64,000 bases of DNA from contig JANWZD010000005.1 in the NCBI GenBank assembly GCA_025054935.1, positions 124,001 through 188,000 of the forward strand, in the 5' to 3' direction. How positions within the stretch are numbered: the first letter of the stretch is position 1; each line of letters begins with the position of its first letter. The translations under genes and the position numbers were made by a program. Shown in pieces: positions 25,424 to 34,204 of the stretch. The notes under the pieces were generated by a model, which made no database searches, was not told the DNA's origin, and saw only the letters and a program-made list of their open reading frames with translations. This DNA is from Dehalococcoidia bacterium. GTDB lineage: Bacteria > Chloroflexota > Dehalococcoidia > SpSt-223.

Positions 25424-26545
25424 ATGAGGTGGGTGTTCGTCGCGGCGCTCCTCGCCGCTGCCTGCACGCCGAACGGCGAGATGCCGCGGGTCGGTCTGCC
25501 GGCGCTGGAGACGCTGATCCTCGGCGTCTTCATCGTCGGCTTTCTCCGCAACCGGCTGATGCAGGCCATCAACGCCTTCTTCGCCGTGCTCGCCTGGCCG
25601 TTCGTCGTCATCGCCCGCGCCTGCCAGCCGGCGATCGCCGCGCTCTCCGCTGCCATCGACGATGCCGCTGCGGCACTGCGGACCTACGGCGGCCGCTTGA
25701 ACGACCCGGCGCCGCTCCTCTTCGAGCTGATCGCGCCGCTGGTCTATCTCGCCTTGTTCGTCATCATCGCCCTCGCTGACTTCACGGTCGCCCGGCTGCG
25801 CTTCGGCGCCCTCTTCGGCGAAGCGGTGAGCGAGGCGGACTGGTTCGGCATCAATCTCGCCGATGCGACCGGCCTGCTCTTGATCGCGGTGTTTATCGTC
25901 CTCGGCTACATCCTCTTCGATGCTCTCGGCATCGCTCCCAATCGCCTGCCGTGGGGGCTGCTCGACTCGACTTGGCGCGCTCGGCTCATCCGCGGCGCGT
26001 GGGCGGGGCTCATCCTGACAGCGATCGCCACCGTCGCCTTTTTCTGCTGGGGCCAGCTCCAGCTGCTCGACGATGCCGAGCGGCCGCTCCTGCTTTCGAC
26101 CATCCTCGAGTATCTGTTCATCGTTCCGCTCGCCATCCTCCTTGTCGCCACGACGCTGCTCTCGGCATGGGCGGTGATCGTGTCGGCCGGCGCGCTCTGG
26201 GCGATCGTCCTCTTTGCGGTGCGGATCCTGCTCTGGATCGTCCGCGCGCTGGCCGTCCTCGGCGCTCGCGGGCTCGACCTCGCGGCGGCGCTGGCGGTGT
26301 TCGTGCTCGATGTCATCGCTGCCGGCCCGATCTGGCTGAAGAATTGGCTGGCCGGCTATGAGGCGCTGCGGCGCTGGCTCCACCTCACGCCGTACGAGCG
26401 CGAGGCGCGCCCGCCGATCGATGTCGACCTCGACCGGCCGCTGTTTGCGCCTGCCGCCTCCGGCTCACTCGCCGGCGAGCGCCCGCTCCTCGAGCAGGGC
26501 CGCCAGCCCGAACCCACAGGCCGTCTTCCGGCCGACGCCGGCTAG
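25424..26545 (+). CDS. Polytopic membrane protein of unknown function
   Basis: A 373-aa protein with a GGGAGGAGG-type ribosome site, 61 nt after the vWA lipoprotein gene. It starts with a lipobox-like signal (FVAALLAAAC) followed by about seven hydrophobic segments (roughly residues 28-50, 100-125, 145-170, 188-212, 225-250, 255-285, 288-310). The C-terminal 60 residues are charged and proline-rich. No family recognised. The last 80 bases overlap the antisense cas6 remnant, so the final residues after about position 345 may be acquired read-through. Likely works with the lipoprotein. Confidence 0.6.
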   Translation: MRWVFVAALLAAACTPNGEMPRVGLPALETLILGVFIVGFLRNRLMQAINAFFAVLAWPFVVIARACQPAIAALSAAIDDAAAALRTYGGRLNDPAPLLFELIAPLVYLALFVIIALADFTVARLRFGALFGEAVSEADWFGINLADATGLLLIAVFIVLGYILFDALGIAPNRLPWGLLDSTWRARLIRGAWAGLILTAIATVAFFCWGQLQLLDDAERPLLLSTILEYLFIVPLAILLVATTLLSAWAVIVSAGALWAIVLFAVRILLWIVRALAVLGARGLDLAAALAVFVLDVIAAGPIWLKNWLAGYEALRRWLHLTPYEREARPPIDVDLDRPLFAPAASGSLAGERPLLEQGRQPEPTGRLPADAG

Positions 26546-26922
26546 CGCGCCGAAGCGGAGCAGCTGGGCAAGGAGCATCCACGCCCCGGGGTCAGGCGAG
26601 AGGCAGCGGAACGCGACCGTCCCCACAAACCCAACCACGGCGCCGAGCGGAACGGGACGGCGAGCGTCCGCAGCGATTCCACTCGCGCCACAGCCGCAAG
26701 CTGGCCGAGCTTGGCGAGCACGTCTGCCGGCAGGGCGCGGTCGGGAAAGAGCGCGTTCCAGCGCCGGCCGAGATGCTCGACCAGCTTCGCTGGGTCGGGC
26801 AGCACGATCGGGCGGTCGATGCGGCGGCCGCCCGGCAGCGCGATGGCGTCGGCGAAGCTCGTGGGCGTGAGGAAACGCAGCCAGATCGGCGCCGCCAGCC
26901 GTTCACTTGGGACCGAGTCCAT
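26465..26922 (-). pseudogene. cas6 remnant (C-terminal part, frameshifted)
   Basis: In frame 1 (from 26922) the sequence APIWLRFLTPTSFADA and LPDPAKLVEHLGRRWNALFP is the characteristic start of the Cas6 C-terminal RAMP domain. At about 26654, in a CCC run, the homology moves to another frame and continues GAVVGFVGTVAFRCLSPDPG, LLAQLLRFGALAGVGRKTA and CGFGLAALLEE to TGA at 26467-26465. That includes the glycine-rich loop typical of CRISPR pre-crRNA endonuclease Cas6. The N-terminal domain (about 110 residues) is missing: the RAMP gene on the other strand begins there. So it is doubly broken, unless the shift is an assembly error. Confidence 0.7.
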
Positions 26923-26934
26923 GGGCTGCGCGGG

Positions 26935-27840
26935 GTGATCTGGGGGACGATTACCGCCGAAACGGCGGTGCTCCTTCACGATGGCCGCAGCGACAATCCG
27001 ATGCGCTTCCTGCGCCTGCCCGGCGGGGCGGCGTCCATTCCCGGCAGCAGCCTGAAGGGGATGATCCGGAGCGTCGTTGAGACGGTCGGTCCCGGCTGCT
27101 GGTGGCGCAGCGACGAGGGCCAAGGAGCAGGCGCGATCCCGCGCGACTTCCGGTCCTGCGCCGACCGGTCCGCGCTCTGCCCGGCCTGCCGGCTGTTCGG
27201 CTTCCTCGGCGCGGGGAGCGACGCTTCCGCCCTCCTCGGCGCCGCCGCCTTTCTCGATGCGATCGCTCAGCAGGAAGTTCGGCTCGAACCGGTCTGGGTC
27301 GGCCCATTCGGGTCGCCGAAACCCCAGCGTAGGGCTTGGTATTTCCCGAACGGCGCGGTCGCCGGGCGCAAGTTCTACTGCCACCACGTCCCGACGTTCC
27401 TGCGCAGCGACCCCGGCCGCGGGAAGCGGCTCGAGCCGCTTGGGGCGGGCTCGTCGTTCCGCTTTTCCGCCCGGTTCGACAATGTCGCCGAGGACGACTG
27501 GGCACTGCTGCTCTCTGCGCTCGTGCTCGAGCCGGCTCTCCGCCATAAGCTCGGCTACGGCAAACCCGCGGGCTTGGGCTCGGTCCGGATCGAGATCGAC
27601 CGCATCGAATTCCTTCCGCCGCCTGGGAGCGACGGCCGGTCGCAGCGGCTCCTCGAAGGCGACGCTTTGCGGCAGTATCTCGACCAGCAGACTGAAGCGT
27701 TCCGGCGGCGCACTGATCCGACGCTCACTGCGCTGCGCCGAATTTGGGGATGGCCGCCCGCGGCCGGCGTCACCTATCGCTATCCCTCGCTGCAGTGGTT
27801 CCGCGCCAACCCGGCCGCTCCCCTCTCCGCGACGCGCTAG
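26935..27840 (+). CDS. RAMP superfamily protein (type III CRISPR-Cas-like)
   Basis: A 301-aa protein read from a GTG at 26935. Features are GVIWGTITAETAVLLHDG, the hallmark IPGSSLKGMIRSVVETVG, CPACRLFGFLGAG, a middle WYFPNGAVAGRKFY region and the C-terminal glycine-rich HKLGYGKPAGLGSVRIEI. All are typical of RAMP subunits (Csm3/Cmr/Csx-like) that bind guide RNA in type III effector complexes. The frame stays open upstream over the cas6 remnant (HGLRG, RVH), so a longer N-terminus is possible. No Cas10, Csm/Cmr partners, Cas1 or Cas2 lie in the window: an orphan. It ends 4 nt inside the stop of the facing gene. Confidence 0.75.
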   Translation: MIWGTITAETAVLLHDGRSDNPMRFLRLPGGAASIPGSSLKGMIRSVVETVGPGCWWRSDEGQGAGAIPRDFRSCADRSALCPACRLFGFLGAGSDASALLGAAAFLDAIAQQEVRLEPVWVGPFGSPKPQRRAWYFPNGAVAGRKFYCHHVPTFLRSDPGRGKRLEPLGAGSSFRFSARFDNVAEDDWALLLSALVLEPALRHKLGYGKPAGLGSVRIEIDRIEFLPPPGSDGRSQRLLEGDALRQYLDQQTEAFRRRTDPTLTALRRIWGWPPAAGVTYRYPSLQWFRANPAAPLSATR

Positions 27841-29276
27841 GGCGAAGCAGGCGTCGGTATGTCCTCCGGCGGGGCTGCGTCCTGCTCGCCCATAAGGCGG
27901 CGCACCACCCGCCGCAGTTCTGCCCGCGAGAACGGCTTCGGCACCACCGCGCTGACCATTCTCGCCACCGCCGGGTCGCCGTCGCGCTGCGCGAACTGGC
28001 TCACGAGGAGAATGATCGGCAGCGTCGGGCAGCCGGCGCGCAAGGCGCGGATCGTCTCGCCGCTGTCGCTGAAGGGATCGAAGTCGACGATGGCCATTTC
28101 GATCGGAGCAGACCCCAGCAGCTCGGCCGCTTCGCCGGCGGACTCGGCGACGAGCACGCTGTATCCCTCCGCGATCAGCTGAAGCGCGAGCGCCTCGCTC
28201 AGTGTCGGGTCTCCGCTGACAACGAGGAGAGGAGAAGCAGGAGCGCGCCCGGACGCGCTGCCCGGCGCGAGCGGCGTCGGCTGGGTCTGCGGCAGGGGGT
28301 CGAGCGCGAGAACGAATCCCCCCGCGCCGTCATCGAGGCGTTGGGCCACTGCGCGCGTCCAGAGCGCGCTCCCGTCGCCGCGGCGTAAGCGCAGGTTGCG
28401 GCGGTCCGGACCAGGCGACGCTGGCCAGCCGTCCGGCGGAGCGCTTTCCGCAAAGAGCGCAGGGAGCGGAGCGCCGATGAGCCGCTCTGGCGCGCTCGCG
28501 AGGAGGGCTGCTGCTGCCCGATTAATCAACCGGATCACGCCGCCGGCGTCGCTCAGCACGACCCCCTGGGGCAGCGCGTCGAGGACGGCAGACAGCAACA
28601 GCGCGCTGGAGGCCGAGTCGACGAGACGGTCAAGCGACAGGAGCATCCGGTCGACGGATCGGCGGGCGTTTCGGCGATCCGGCAGGGGAACAAAGTAGTG
28701 GTTCGGCACAATGCACCCGCTCCGGACAATGAGCGGATGCGCTCGCAGCGCAGCTTCAAGAGCGTGCGGAGGAAAGCGCACCCGGTCGTAGAGGAGCAGC
28801 GCAACGGCTGCGCGCTTCGCGAGCACGGCCCCCAGTCCCTCGGCAAAGCGGCCGATCTGCTCCGGGCTGCCGGTGGGGCGGAGCGCCCATGTCATATCGA
28901 CGCAGATTCGCGCCCCGGCATAGCCCGCTGCGCGCGCCGCCTCCACTGCTCGCTCGGCAAGCGCGACCGCCGTGTCGGAGTCGAAGGTCCACTCTCGGAG
29001 GACGTAGTCGCGGTTCGTCACCGGCTCGACCGGCTGCCGCTCCATCGCCACTGCCGGCGAACTGGGCAGCGCCGCCCACACGTGGTCGACGAAACGGCGG
29101 TCGGCGAGCAGGACCCCGCGTTCGCCCCGCGCGAGCCCGTCGCTAAGGAATGCCACCGTTGCGGCAAGCTGGTCCTCTGGGCTGTCAACGATCGCGCAGA
29201 GCAGGTCGCCCGGCGCGGGCGCTCTGCCGCGCAAGCGGGGAACTGCGCCGTACTGCGTCACACCGTCTGCTCTCAC
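27837..29276 (-). CDS. MEDS-PAS-receiver domain signalling protein
   Basis: A 479-aa cytoplasmic protein from GTG 29276. Residues about 20-195 match the MEDS (DcmR-type sensory) domain (GDLLCAIVDSPEDQLAATVA, GARICVDMTWAL). About 215-330 is a PAS domain (LDALPQGVVLSDAGGVIRLI, then NRAAAALLA). About 345-460 is a receiver-like domain (LLVVSGDPTLSEALALQLIA, MAIVDFDPFSDSGET, VVPKPFSRAELRRVV). There is no output DNA-binding or kinase domain, so it would act through protein contact. MEDS domains are thought to bind small hydrocarbons or act as sensors. It is convergent with the RAMP gene (4-nt overlap). Confidence 0.75.
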   Translation of the reverse strand: MRADGVTQYGAVPRLRGRAPAPGDLLCAIVDSPEDQLAATVAFLSDGLARGERGVLLADRRFVDHVWAALPSSPAVAMERQPVEPVTNRDYVLREWTFDSDTAVALAERAVEAARAAGYAGARICVDMTWALRPTGSPEQIGRFAEGLGAVLAKRAAVALLLYDRVRFPPHALEAALRAHPLIVRSGCIVPNHYFVPLPDRRNARRSVDRMLLSLDRLVDSASSALLLSAVLDALPQGVVLSDAGGVIRLINRAAAALLASAPERLIGAPLPALFAESAPPDGWPASPGPDRRNLRLRRGDGSALWTRAVAQRLDDGAGGFVLALDPLPQTQPTPLAPGSASGRAPASPLLVVSGDPTLSEALALQLIAEGYSVLVAESAGEAAELLGSAPIEMAIVDFDPFSDSGETIRALRAGCPTLPIILLVSQFAQRDGDPAVARMVSAVVPKPFSRAELRRVVRRLMGEQDAAPPEDIPTPASP

Positions 29277-29737
29277 ACCGCGTTCCTCAAGCTGCGCCCG
29301 CCTTGCGCAGTGACGTGCCTCTGCCGGCGGGCGGCGCAGCCTAGCATCGTGCCCTCACCTTCGCGCGGCGCGAGTATACCGACCCCGGCAGAGAGACGAA
29401 ATCAGATCGCCCGAAACGGTAGAAGAGCGATCGGAAGCTGCCTCGCAGATGACGGGGGCGCGCGACAGGCGGAGACGAAGCGCTGACCTGAGGACCGTGC
29501 CGCAGGAACTGCCGACCTGCCCCTCACCGTCGAGGCGGGGCGAGCCGGCAGCGAAGGCCGCTGATTGACAGGATTGACAGCCGGCACGGCGTTGGCAGGA
29601 TGCCCCGCGCGCGCCGTCCGGCGGCGGCCGTCGTCCAATCGACAGGTGATGAGGCGCGCGCCGGCTTCGCCCGTCTGACAGGCTGAAGGGGCTTCTGCTC
29701 GCCGAACGCGAAACAGTCAGCGCTGCGCGGAAGAAGA
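29277..29737. other. 460-bp stretch without a recognisable gene
   Basis: No gene or clear terminator visible. It contains TTGACAGGATTGACAG at about 29563-29578, two TTGACA boxes 9 bases apart, without a matching -10 on the plus strand. The divergent upstream region of the MEDS gene lies at its left end. Confidence 0.3.
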
Positions 29738-30682
29738 TCAGCGCAGCAGCGGGATGACCTCCCTGCCGAAGCGCTCGATGCTCTCCATCTGGGCTGCATG
29801 GCTGATGTCCCAGAAGAAGGCGATAAACAGCGACGCGCCGGCCTCGAAGTACGGGCGGATGCGCTCGGCGACCTGCTCGGGGCTGCCGAGGTTGGCTCGC
29901 TGGAGCAAGCTCCGCTGCTCCGGCCGGCTGGCGATGATCCGCTGCAGCCGCTCCTCTGCTTTGCCTGGCTCGTCCACGATGATCATCTGGTGGACGGCGC
30001 GGCGGATTGTCGCCGGGTCGCGGCCGATCTCCTCGCAGTAGCGGTCGAGGATGGCGCTCTTGCGCCTGAAGTCTTCTACGTTCGCAGAAGACTCCCAGAT
30101 GTCGGCGTGGCGGGCGACATTCTTGAGCGCGAGCTGCTCGCCGCTCGCGCCGATGAGGATCGGCGGATGCGGCCGCTGGATCGGGAATGGCTCGCAGACC
30201 GCTTCATGGATACGGTGATAGCGGCCTTCGAAGGTGGGAGCGGGCTCGGTCCACATCTTGCGGATGATCTGGATCGCTTCGCCGAGGGCGCGAATGCGGT
30301 CGGCCTGCGGCGCGAGCTCCCAGCCATAGCGGGTGAATTCGCGCTTGGCATTCGGCGACCCCGCGCCAAGCCCGAGGATCAGCCGGCCGTGGCTCATCAC
30401 GTCGATCGTCGCGCCCATCTTGGCGATGAGCGCCGGGTTGCGCCAAGGAGTGCAGACCACGAGAGTGCCGAGTTTGACGCGCTGGGTGTCGCGCGCCAAG
30501 CCGGCGAGGGTGGTGAACACTTCTAGACAGTTCGGGTCGCCCGTTGTCTCAGGAATGGCGACGTGGTCGCGGATCCAGATCGAGTCGAAGCCGGCGGCCT
30601 CGGCCGCCCGCGCCTGCGCCGCTGCGTCGTCGTAGCGTGCCAGCCCCGTCTCCACTCGACAGCCAAACGATCGATTGCTCAC
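29738..30682 (-). CDS. LLM-class (luciferase-like) F420- or flavin-dependent oxidoreductase
   Basis: A 314-aa TIM-barrel oxidoreductase. Family motifs: GFDSIWIRDHVAIPET, ARDTQRVKLGTLVV with TPWRNPALIAKMGATIDVMS, GRLILGLGAGSPNAKREF (cofactor loop), and PHPPILIGASGEQ. The GTG at 30682 follows GGGAGGAAC, so I prefer it over the frame opening at 30715. The group includes F420-dependent reductases and FMN monooxygenases; the substrate cannot be told from sequence. Monocistronic, divergent from the next gene. Confidence 0.88.
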   Translation of the reverse strand: MSNRSFGCRVETGLARYDDAAAQARAAEAAGFDSIWIRDHVAIPETTGDPNCLEVFTTLAGLARDTQRVKLGTLVVCTPWRNPALIAKMGATIDVMSHGRLILGLGAGSPNAKREFTRYGWELAPQADRIRALGEAIQIIRKMWTEPAPTFEGRYHRIHEAVCEPFPIQRPHPPILIGASGEQLALKNVARHADIWESSANVEDFRRKSAILDRYCEEIGRDPATIRRAVHQMIIVDEPGKAEERLQRIIASRPEQRSLLQRANLGSPEQVAERIRPYFEAGASLFIAFFWDISHAAQMESIERFGREVIPLLR

Positions 30683-30851
30683 CGTTCCTCCCATCGTGCA
30701 GCCGCGAGGCAGCATACGGGACGGTCAGCAGCAAGGCAACAGCACCCGGCGTGACGAAGTATTGGGCTGAAGCTTGCGCAACGTAGAAAAATCAGATAGT
30801 TCTAGGCTATTATGGTTCGATTGCCGAATAGTGCTTTCGGAGGAAGGAAGA

Positions 30852-32141
30852 ATGCGCCCCGGCCGCGGTCTCCTGTTAGGCCTGCTCGCTGCAGGCGTCG
30901 TGCTGGGCCTAGGGTATCGCTGGATGGGCTCGCGAGCGTACGCGGACGCGGTAGCCCTCCAGCTGGCAGACCGCTGCGCTGAGGCGATCCCGCGGTTTCA
31001 GCAGGTCGTAGACCTGTACGATGATTTCTCAGATCTGACCCAAGCGGCGAGGCAGCAGATCGATCTTTGCGAGCAACTCGTGCGCGCTGATACTGCGCGG
31101 GCCGCTGCGCGCTGGCGAGACGCCGTCCGCGGCTATCAAGCGGCGGCGCGCGCGGCAGCCGGTCAGCCATTCGAAGCCGTTCTCCTCAGGCGACTGGCGG
31201 ACATTCAGCCGGAATACCGCAGTGCGGCGGAGAAAGCGTACGCGGATGCGGTGGCGGTCCAGTTAGCGGGCCGTTGCCTCGATTCTTTCTCCCTCTTCCA
31301 GACGGTCATAGAGTTGTACAACGACTTCTCGGACCTGACCCAATCAGCGAGGCAGCAGATCGATATCTGCGCCCAAGTAGTGCGCGCAGACAATGCGCGG
31401 AATAGCGGGCGCTGGCAAGAGGCCGTCCGCGGCTACCAGGCGGCGGCGCGCGCCGCCGCCGGTCAGCCAGCTGAGGTTGTCCCGCTCGGCCGGCTCGCGG
31501 ATCTCCAAGCTATCGCGATTGCCGACTCCACCACCCTCGACGCCTGTCGAGGGATCGGCATTTTGGACGCGTTTCGCGCCGAAGGGGTCTCGCTCTCGCG
31601 TCAAGCGCAGGCAGCGATCCCGACCGCGATCTTCCAGTGCGGGCGAGCAAGCGACAACGCGAACAACTATCGTCTAGCAGCTGACATGTATGCGCGGCTG
31701 CTTACGGATTATCCTTCCCATCCCAATGCTCGGGAGGCGCGCCGGCTTCGCGCCGATGCAGAAGTCAACGACGCTTTCAGCAAGTCCACGCCCCGGCATT
31801 CATCGCTTCAACCGAGCGGGCCTGGCCGCGCCGGGGTCGTGACGCTGGAGATCGTGAATGACTCCCCTGAACCCCTCGAATTCTTCTTCAGCGGCCCGAC
31901 CTCCGATGTCATCGTCCTGGGGCCATGCCCGACCTGCCAAACGTACCCTTTGTTTGGGCCGTTGTACTGCCCAAACCGCGGGCCTCGGCAGATCATCACC
32001 CTGCCGCCTGGGACATACCGCGTGCTTGCACGAAGCCGTGGCGGGACGAGTGTGACCTCCCACCACGCTGTCTGGGATCTCGCGAGCGGCATGTGGTACA
32101 CAAACTGCTACGTCATCAACGTCTGGAGATTCGGGGGCTGA
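30852..32141 (+). CDS. Membrane-anchored TPR-like protein with a 100-residue internal duplication
   Basis: A 429-aa protein with GGAGGAAGGAAG before ATG 30852 and an N-terminal anchor (LLLGLLAAGVVLGLGY). Two copies of a 100-residue helical unit follow, starting AYADAVALQLADRCAEAIP and AYADAVAVQLAGRCLDSFS. In DNA they are exactly 300 bp apart (30936 and 31236). A third, diverged helical unit (NNYRLAADMYARLLTDYPSH) has TPR character. The C-terminal about 110 residues form a beta-rich domain with paired cysteines (GPCPTCQTYP, YCPNRG) and LPPGTYRVLARSRGG. Probably exported and surface-exposed; function unknown. The DNA repeat implies a recent duplication. Confidence 0.7.
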   Translation: MRPGRGLLLGLLAAGVVLGLGYRWMGSRAYADAVALQLADRCAEAIPRFQQVVDLYDDFSDLTQAARQQIDLCEQLVRADTARAAARWRDAVRGYQAAARAAAGQPFEAVLLRRLADIQPEYRSAAEKAYADAVAVQLAGRCLDSFSLFQTVIELYNDFSDLTQSARQQIDICAQVVRADNARNSGRWQEAVRGYQAAARAAAGQPAEVVPLGRLADLQAIAIADSTTLDACRGIGILDAFRAEGVSLSRQAQAAIPTAIFQCGRASDNANNYRLAADMYARLLTDYPSHPNAREARRLRADAEVNDAFSKSTPRHSSLQPSGPGRAGVVTLEIVNDSPEPLEFFFSGPTSDVIVLGPCPTCQTYPLFGPLYCPNRGPRQIITLPPGTYRVLARSRGGTSVTSHHAVWDLASGMWYTNCYVINVWRFGG

Positions 32142-32235
32142 GATTTGAGCACCCGCTGACCGGCTCGGTATCATCGGGCGGGGGGGCACCCTCCTAGCAG
32201 CGCGCCTCCCAGCATCAGAGACTGGCACATCCGCG

Positions 32236-34035
32236 ATGGACCTCTTCTCACCGCTGCGGCCGTTCGGCCTGCTGCTTCGGGAGCGGGCGCGCCGGCTCGA
32301 GGTGCCCTTTCCGCGCGCCGTTCGCCGCTGGCTTTTCATCGGCGGGTTGACCCTCGCCGGGCTCGCCGCGCTCTGGCCGGTGCTCGTGCGCGCCGCGCGC
32401 GTTCCCACCCTCGCCGACGCCGTCATCTGGCTGGCCGGGCTGCTCACGGTCGCTGCGCTCCTCGGCGCCGCCGATCTCCATCAGGGGCATCGCAGGCCAG
32501 CTGCTCCCACAGAACGCTGGCTGCTCACGGCCGGTCTCGTCGCGCTGCCGATGGCGCTTGCTGCACTCCTCACCTTCCCGACGCTCGCCGACCCGTATTT
32601 CTCGGCGATCGGCGACGAGTATGCCTTCTGGGAGTTCGCCCGCGCCTTGGCCCGAGGCGCGCCGCATGATCCGTTCACGCAGGCCGGGGTCTATGGCAAC
32701 CATCCCGTGCTCTCGTCCTACCTCATGGCCGGCACGATGCGGCTGCTGGGGCCAGAGCAAGTGGGCTGGCGGGCCGCCTCGGCGTTGTCGCATGTCGTGG
32801 CGGCGGGCGCGCTGACCGCGCTCGGCATGCTGGCGTTCAACCGCTTCGCCGGTCTCGTCGCTGGGGTCGGCCTTGCTGCCGCACACCCGCTCCTCGCCTA
32901 TGCCCACACCGGCTACAACAACATCCAATCGGTGCCGCTGACGATCCTCGCGCTCGTCTTCGGCGTGGCAAGCCGCCGGTTCGGCAGCCTCGCCTGCGCC
33001 TTTGTCGGCGGCGTCTTCGCCGGCGCAGGCTGGTACACCTTTTATACCTCGCGCGTCGCGGTCGTCGCGCTTCTTGCCCTCCTGCTCCTCCAGCCTGGTC
33101 GCGGGCGCCGCATGGGACAGATTTTCGTCGCGCTTGCCGGGTTTGCGCTTGCTGTCCTCCCGCTTGTTGTCGCAAGCCGGGAACAGGTGATCCTCAAGAT
33201 GCTCGCCGAGAGCGCTGCTGCGCCTGCCGCAGGAGCGACCACCGCCGCTGCCGTCCTCGCGCGCCTGCTGACGCTCACCGCCCAGGCAATCCGGGCGCCT
33301 TGGGCGGGGGACCGCACAAGCCATTACATCTCCGGTCCCCTTCTCGACCCCGTGAGCGGCGTGGTCGTCGCTGCCGGGGCGATCCTCGGCGTGCTGCTGG
33401 TTCGGCGGGCGCCGTGGCGCTGGCTGTGGGTGTGGTATGGGCTGGCACTTCTCGCCGGCGGCGCCACCTCGCAATACGACCACCTGCCAAACTCGCGCTC
33501 ATTCTTCTTCCTGCCGCCCCTGCTCCTTATCGGCGGGCTGGCAGCCGGGAAGGCGTGGGAGCGCGTTTGCCGCACGCGCTGGACGGCAGTGGCCTTCAGT
33601 GCGTTTGCCCTCGTCCTTGGGGTCGTCGTCGTCGCGCTCAATCTCTCCCGACTTCACGTCGAGACGCCGCGGGTGCTTCCCCTGTCGGCAGAAGCGGTGG
33701 CGGCAATGACGAGCGAGCGTCATCGTTGTCGTGAGGCACCGGCGGGGCCGCTTTTCCTCGCCGACCATCCGGAGCCGGTCTTCGAGAAACTGGTCGCTGC
33801 CTCTGGCTGGACGGAGCGGGTCGAGATCAGGAAGATGCCATCGTCGCTCAGTGCGCGCGACTTGGCGACCGGCCGCTGCATCATCGCCTTCGGAAGTGCT
33901 GCCGTCGCAGAACTGCAGCGGCTCGCCGCGGAGACAGGCCGGATAGATCAGCTTGTCTGGGCGACGGACGGTCCGGGAAACCGCCGGGCCGTGCTGTTGC
34001 GCCGGACGGCGGATGACCGTTCGCCGCCGCGCTAG
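32236..34035 (+). CDS. Integral membrane glycosyltransferase-like protein (GT39/PMT type)
   Basis: A 599-aa protein with about 11-12 membrane helices and a C-terminal soluble tail. After the second helix pair, the loop DPYFSAIGDEYAFWEFARAL carries the acidic D-E motif of polyprenyl-phosphate-sugar-dependent (GT-C) glycosyltransferases. PFTQAGVYGNHPVLSSYLMA and the later HTGYNN loop also fit this class. It would transfer a sugar from a lipid carrier at the outer membrane face. The tail (from about residue 490) is an alpha/beta domain. Acceptor and sugar are unknown. It is the first of several surface-related genes. Confidence 0.72.
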   Translation: MDLFSPLRPFGLLLRERARRLEVPFPRAVRRWLFIGGLTLAGLAALWPVLVRAARVPTLADAVIWLAGLLTVAALLGAADLHQGHRRPAAPTERWLLTAGLVALPMALAALLTFPTLADPYFSAIGDEYAFWEFARALARGAPHDPFTQAGVYGNHPVLSSYLMAGTMRLLGPEQVGWRAASALSHVVAAGALTALGMLAFNRFAGLVAGVGLAAAHPLLAYAHTGYNNIQSVPLTILALVFGVASRRFGSLACAFVGGVFAGAGWYTFYTSRVAVVALLALLLLQPGRGRRMGQIFVALAGFALAVLPLVVASREQVILKMLAESAAAPAAGATTAAAVLARLLTLTAQAIRAPWAGDRTSHYISGPLLDPVSGVVVAAGAILGVLLVRRAPWRWLWVWYGLALLAGGATSQYDHLPNSRSFFFLPPLLLIGGLAAGKAWERVCRTRWTAVAFSAFALVLGVVVVALNLSRLHVETPRVLPLSAEAVAAMTSERHRCREAPAGPLFLADHPEPVFEKLVAASGWTERVEIRKMPSSLSARDLATGRCIIAFGSAAVAELQRLAAETGRIDQLVWATDGPGNRRAVLLRRTADDRSPPR

Positions 34036-34204
34036 GCCGCCAGTCGGTCGACTGGCTCGTTGCTGCTCGTCGGGGCGGCCGGCAGCGGGCCGCCGGTTCG
34101 ATGCGCTCCTTCTCTTCGCTCCGAGCGGCGGAACCGGCTGCGGGTTGTCAGGTTGGTCACTTGCATTTCATAATTCCAGCGCGGGCGTCAGAGGAACCAC
34201 AACT

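Noticed and set aside
32248-33483. 411-codon minus-strand frame over the GT39-like gene
   Set aside because: Antisense shadow of a membrane protein; highly charged nonsense sequence.
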